Source: Clostridia bacterium BRH_c25 (lineage in GTDB: Bacteria > Bacillota_A > Clostridia > Lutisporales > Lutisporaceae). From it: DNA of 25,897 bases. The position numbers and the translations under genes were made by a program. Positions within the stretch are counted from its first letter, which is position 1. Each line of letters starts with the position of its first letter. The notes under the pieces were generated by a model that was not told where the DNA came from, made no database searches, and saw nothing but the letters and a program-made list of their open reading frames with translations. The stretch is from NCBI GenBank assembly GCA_001515955.1, contig LOES01000145.1, positions 1-25,897 of the forward strand, in the 5' to 3' direction. Below are positions 24,000-25,897 of this stretch, piece by piece.

Positions 24000-25897
24000 G
24001 AGTTTTAAAGCTGATGGGTTTCTGTTGTTTGACGGAGGCATGGGAACAATGCTTCAGGCGGTTGGGCTTTCCATGGGAGAACTGCCGGAAAGCTGCAATA
24101 TTAAAAATCCCGATATGATACTAAATATACATAAGGCTTACATAGCTGCAGGGGCGGATGTAATTACCACAAATACCTTTGGGGCTAACAGGCATAAGCT
24201 TAAGGATTCGGGCTGCAGCGTAGATGAAGTCATCAGGAATGGGGTAAGAATAGCAAAGGAGGCAGCGGGTGATAAGCTTGTGGCTCACGATATAGGGCCT
24301 ATAGGACAACTTATGGAGCCTTATGGCACATTGTCCTTCCAGGACGCCTACGATACCTTTAAAGAGCAGGTAATTGCCGGAGCTTCTGCAGGAGCAGACC
24401 TGATATTGATAGAAACCATGTCTGACATATATGAAGCCAAGGCAGCAATTCTGGCTGCAAAGGAAAACAGCAATCTGCCGGTAATATGTACTATGACTTT
24501 CCAGGAAGACGGAAGGACATTGACCGGCTCAGATCCCATGACTATGGTAAATATAATATCAAACCTGGGAGTGGACGCACTGGGTGTCAACTGTTCCCTT
24601 GGGCCGGAGGATATAATCCCACTGCTTGCACGGATACTGGAATACTCCCCTGTGCCGGTTATAGTGCAGCCAAATGCTGGGCTGCCGACTCTAATTGATG
24701 GAAAGACAGTTTTTGATATAGGTCCTGAAATATTCGGGCAATACATGGCTGACATGGCAGCAATGGGAGCCGTTATACTGGGCGGCTGCTGCGGTACCAC
24801 TCCTGAGCATATAAAAGCTATAAGGAAGGCTATAAGCGGATTAAAGCCTGTCAGGCCTGAGGTTAAAAAAGTTACTGCCGTCAGCTCGGCAACGACAACA
24901 GTGGTTCTTGGAGAAGAGGTAAAAATAATAGGTGAGAGGATAAACCCTACAGGTAAGAAAAAGCTGAAGGAAGCATTGATAAATAATGATATGGACTATT
25001 TGCTGAGGGAAGCAGTCGCACAGAGGGACGCAGGTGCTCACATACTCGATGTGAATGTGGGTTTGCCGGAAATAGATGAAAAGGCAATTATGGTAAAAGC
25101 CGTAAAGGAGCTGCAAAGCATAGTCAACCTTCCTCTGCAGCTTGACAGTGTAAGGCCTGAGGTAGTAGAGGCAGCGGCCAGAGTATGCAGCGGAAGGCCA
25201 ATTATAAATTCAGTAAACGGTGAAGTTAAAATAATGGAAGCAATATTTCCCATAGCAAAAAAATACGGATGTCTGGTAGTTGCCCTTACTCTGGACGAAA
25301 AGGGGATACCGGAAAAAGCGGAAGACCGGTTGAAAATTGCCGGGAGGATAGTCAGAAAGGCAGAAGAGTACGGAATAGACAGGGAGGCTATTATAGTGGA
25401 CTGCCTTGTGCTTACTGCTTCAGCGCAGCAAAAGGAGGTCAAGGAGACAATAAAGGCAGTAGCTCTCATCAAGGAAAAGCTTGGACTTAAGACAACTCTT
25501 GGGGTAAGCAATGTATCCTTTGGCCTGCCTGACAGAGAATTGCTGAACAGGACATTTTTAGCCATGGCACTTACTGCCGGGCTTGATGCACCTATATTAA
25601 ACCCTATGGCGGAGGCTATGGTAAAAACCGTAAAGGCATATAATGTCCTTTGGAATATAGACAGGGAAGCCAGAGACTATATAAGGAGCTGCTCTTTGAG
25701 TGGTGACAGGCCTGTAGTTAAAGAGAAGGAAGGAAGCCGGGACCTGAAAAAGATAATTATAGACGGAATGAAGGAGGAGGCTGCACCAATGGTAAGGCAG
25801 CTTCTTACAGAGCTTGACGGTATGAAAATCGTAGATGGCTATTTGATACCTGCTCTTGATATTGTAGGACAGAAATATGAGTCGGGAGAAATTTTTC
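23986..25897 (+). CDS. metH: Cobalamin-dependent methionine synthase, N-terminal part (cut by window end)
   Basis: About 635 residues are visible and the gene continues past 25897. Residue numbers count from ATG 23992. The homocysteine domain holds FDGGMGTM (13-20), Cys201 in GVNCSLGP and Cys266-Cys267 in GGCCGTTPEHI, the three zinc ligands. The methyl-THF domain begins at IGERINPTGKKKLKEAL (about 313-329). The cap of the cobalamin domain appears at the end, with MKEEAAPMVRQLL and YLIPALDIVGQKYESGE. The enzyme methylates homocysteine to methionine. Three ATGs in a row (23986, 23989, 23992) follow AAAGGA, and the choice does not alter the domains. The activation domain is encoded upstream, so the full protein probably stops after the cobalamin domain. 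Confidence 0.95.
   Translation, partial: MMMNKSFKADGFLLFDGGMGTMLQAVGLSMGELPESCNIKNPDMILNIHKAYIAAGADVITTNTFGANRHKLKDSGCSVDEVIRNGVRIAKEAAGDKLVAHDIGPIGQLMEPYGTLSFQDAYDTFKEQVIAGASAGADLILIETMSDIYEAKAAILAAKENSNLPVICTMTFQEDGRTLTGSDPMTMVNIISNLGVDALGVNCSLGPEDIIPLLARILEYSPVPVIVQPNAGLPTLIDGKTVFDIGPEIFGQYMADMAAMGAVILGGCCGTTPEHIKAIRKAISGLKPVRPEVKKVTAVSSATTTVVLGEEVKIIGERINPTGKKKLKEALINNDMDYLLREAVAQRDAGAHILDVNVGLPEIDEKAIMVKAVKELQSIVNLPLQLDSVRPEVVEAAARVCSGRPIINSVNGEVKIMEAIFPIAKKYGCLVVALTLDEKGIPEKAEDRLKIAGRIVRKAEEYGIDREAIIVDCLVLTASAQQKEVKETIKAVALIKEKLGLKTTLGVSNVSFGLPDRELLNRTFLAMALTAGLDAPILNPMAEAMVKTVKAYNVLWNIDREARDYIRSCSLSGDRPVVKEKEGSRDLKKIIIDGMKEEAAPMVRQLLTELDGMKIVDGYLIPALDIVGQKYESGEIF

Overview
The window looks like a chromosomal segment of an anaerobic, low-to-moderate GC Firmicute of class Clostridia. 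This rests on the many GGAGG-type ribosome binding sites, TTG starts, two SAM-I riboswitches with intrinsic terminators, a galactitol-type PTS with a PRD-domain activator, an HPr carrying both His15 and Ser46, and a cobalamin-dependent MetH whose activation domain is a separate gene. I cannot name the genus.

Layout. (1) 1-1311 is a graveyard of mobile DNA: the 3' end of an IS200/IS605 (TnpB) element with a folded omega-RNA-like tail, a frameshifted small accessory ORF, and a Mob/Pre-type relaxase fragment with no start codon. (2) 1347-3265 (minus) holds a calcineurin-like phosphoesterase and an AAA/DUF4143 ATPase. The ATPase is preceded by an array of operator-like 20-bp repeats. (3) 3266-4424 has no intact gene. 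It holds a large imperfect hairpin, a frameshifted zinc-ribbon remnant and two terminator-like hairpins. (4) 4425-11708 (plus) is an AT-rich carbohydrate locus: a LicR/MtlR-like PTS activator, IIB, IIC, a small membrane protein, IIA, a class II aldolase, a lone thiamine-diphosphate E1-alpha subunit and a dedicated HPr. Two short reading frames in this operon look like stumps of deleted genes. One of them resembles the start of the missing E1-beta. (5) 11914-13053 is an alpha/beta hydrolase. (6) 13168-15754 is a SAM-riboswitch-controlled metY-metA operon. (7) 15843-18330 (minus) is a two-gene ABC exporter with an AraC/GyrI-type regulator, whose promoter lies on a perfect 18-bp inverted repeat. 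(8) 18444-22960 (minus) is a second SAM-riboswitch operon: COG1900/DUF39 homocysteine synthesis protein, 2[4Fe-4S] ferredoxin, UPF0280 (COG2122), metF and aspartokinase. (9) 23124-25897 (plus) has a repeat-rich leader, then the MetH activation-domain protein and the first ~635 residues of MetH, cut by the window end.

How it works together. Regions 6, 8 and 9 form a methionine supercluster. Aspartokinase feeds aspartyl-phosphate towards aspartate semialdehyde. Homocysteine can then be made by two routes: O-acetylhomoserine sulfhydrylation (MetA with the acetyl-CoA-type Glu111, plus MetY), or direct sulfur insertion into aspartate semialdehyde (COG1900 with ferredoxin and COG2122). The second route is best known from methanogens. 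MetF supplies methyl-THF, MetH methylates homocysteine, and the separate activation protein is expected to rescue oxidised cobalamin. SAM represses both homocysteine routes through separate riboswitches, but no riboswitch precedes the MetH unit. The most interesting points are the two homocysteine routes side by side, the gene ghosts in the PTS operon, the repeat array before the DUF4143 ATPase, and the 116-bp inverted-repeat element before the metH unit.
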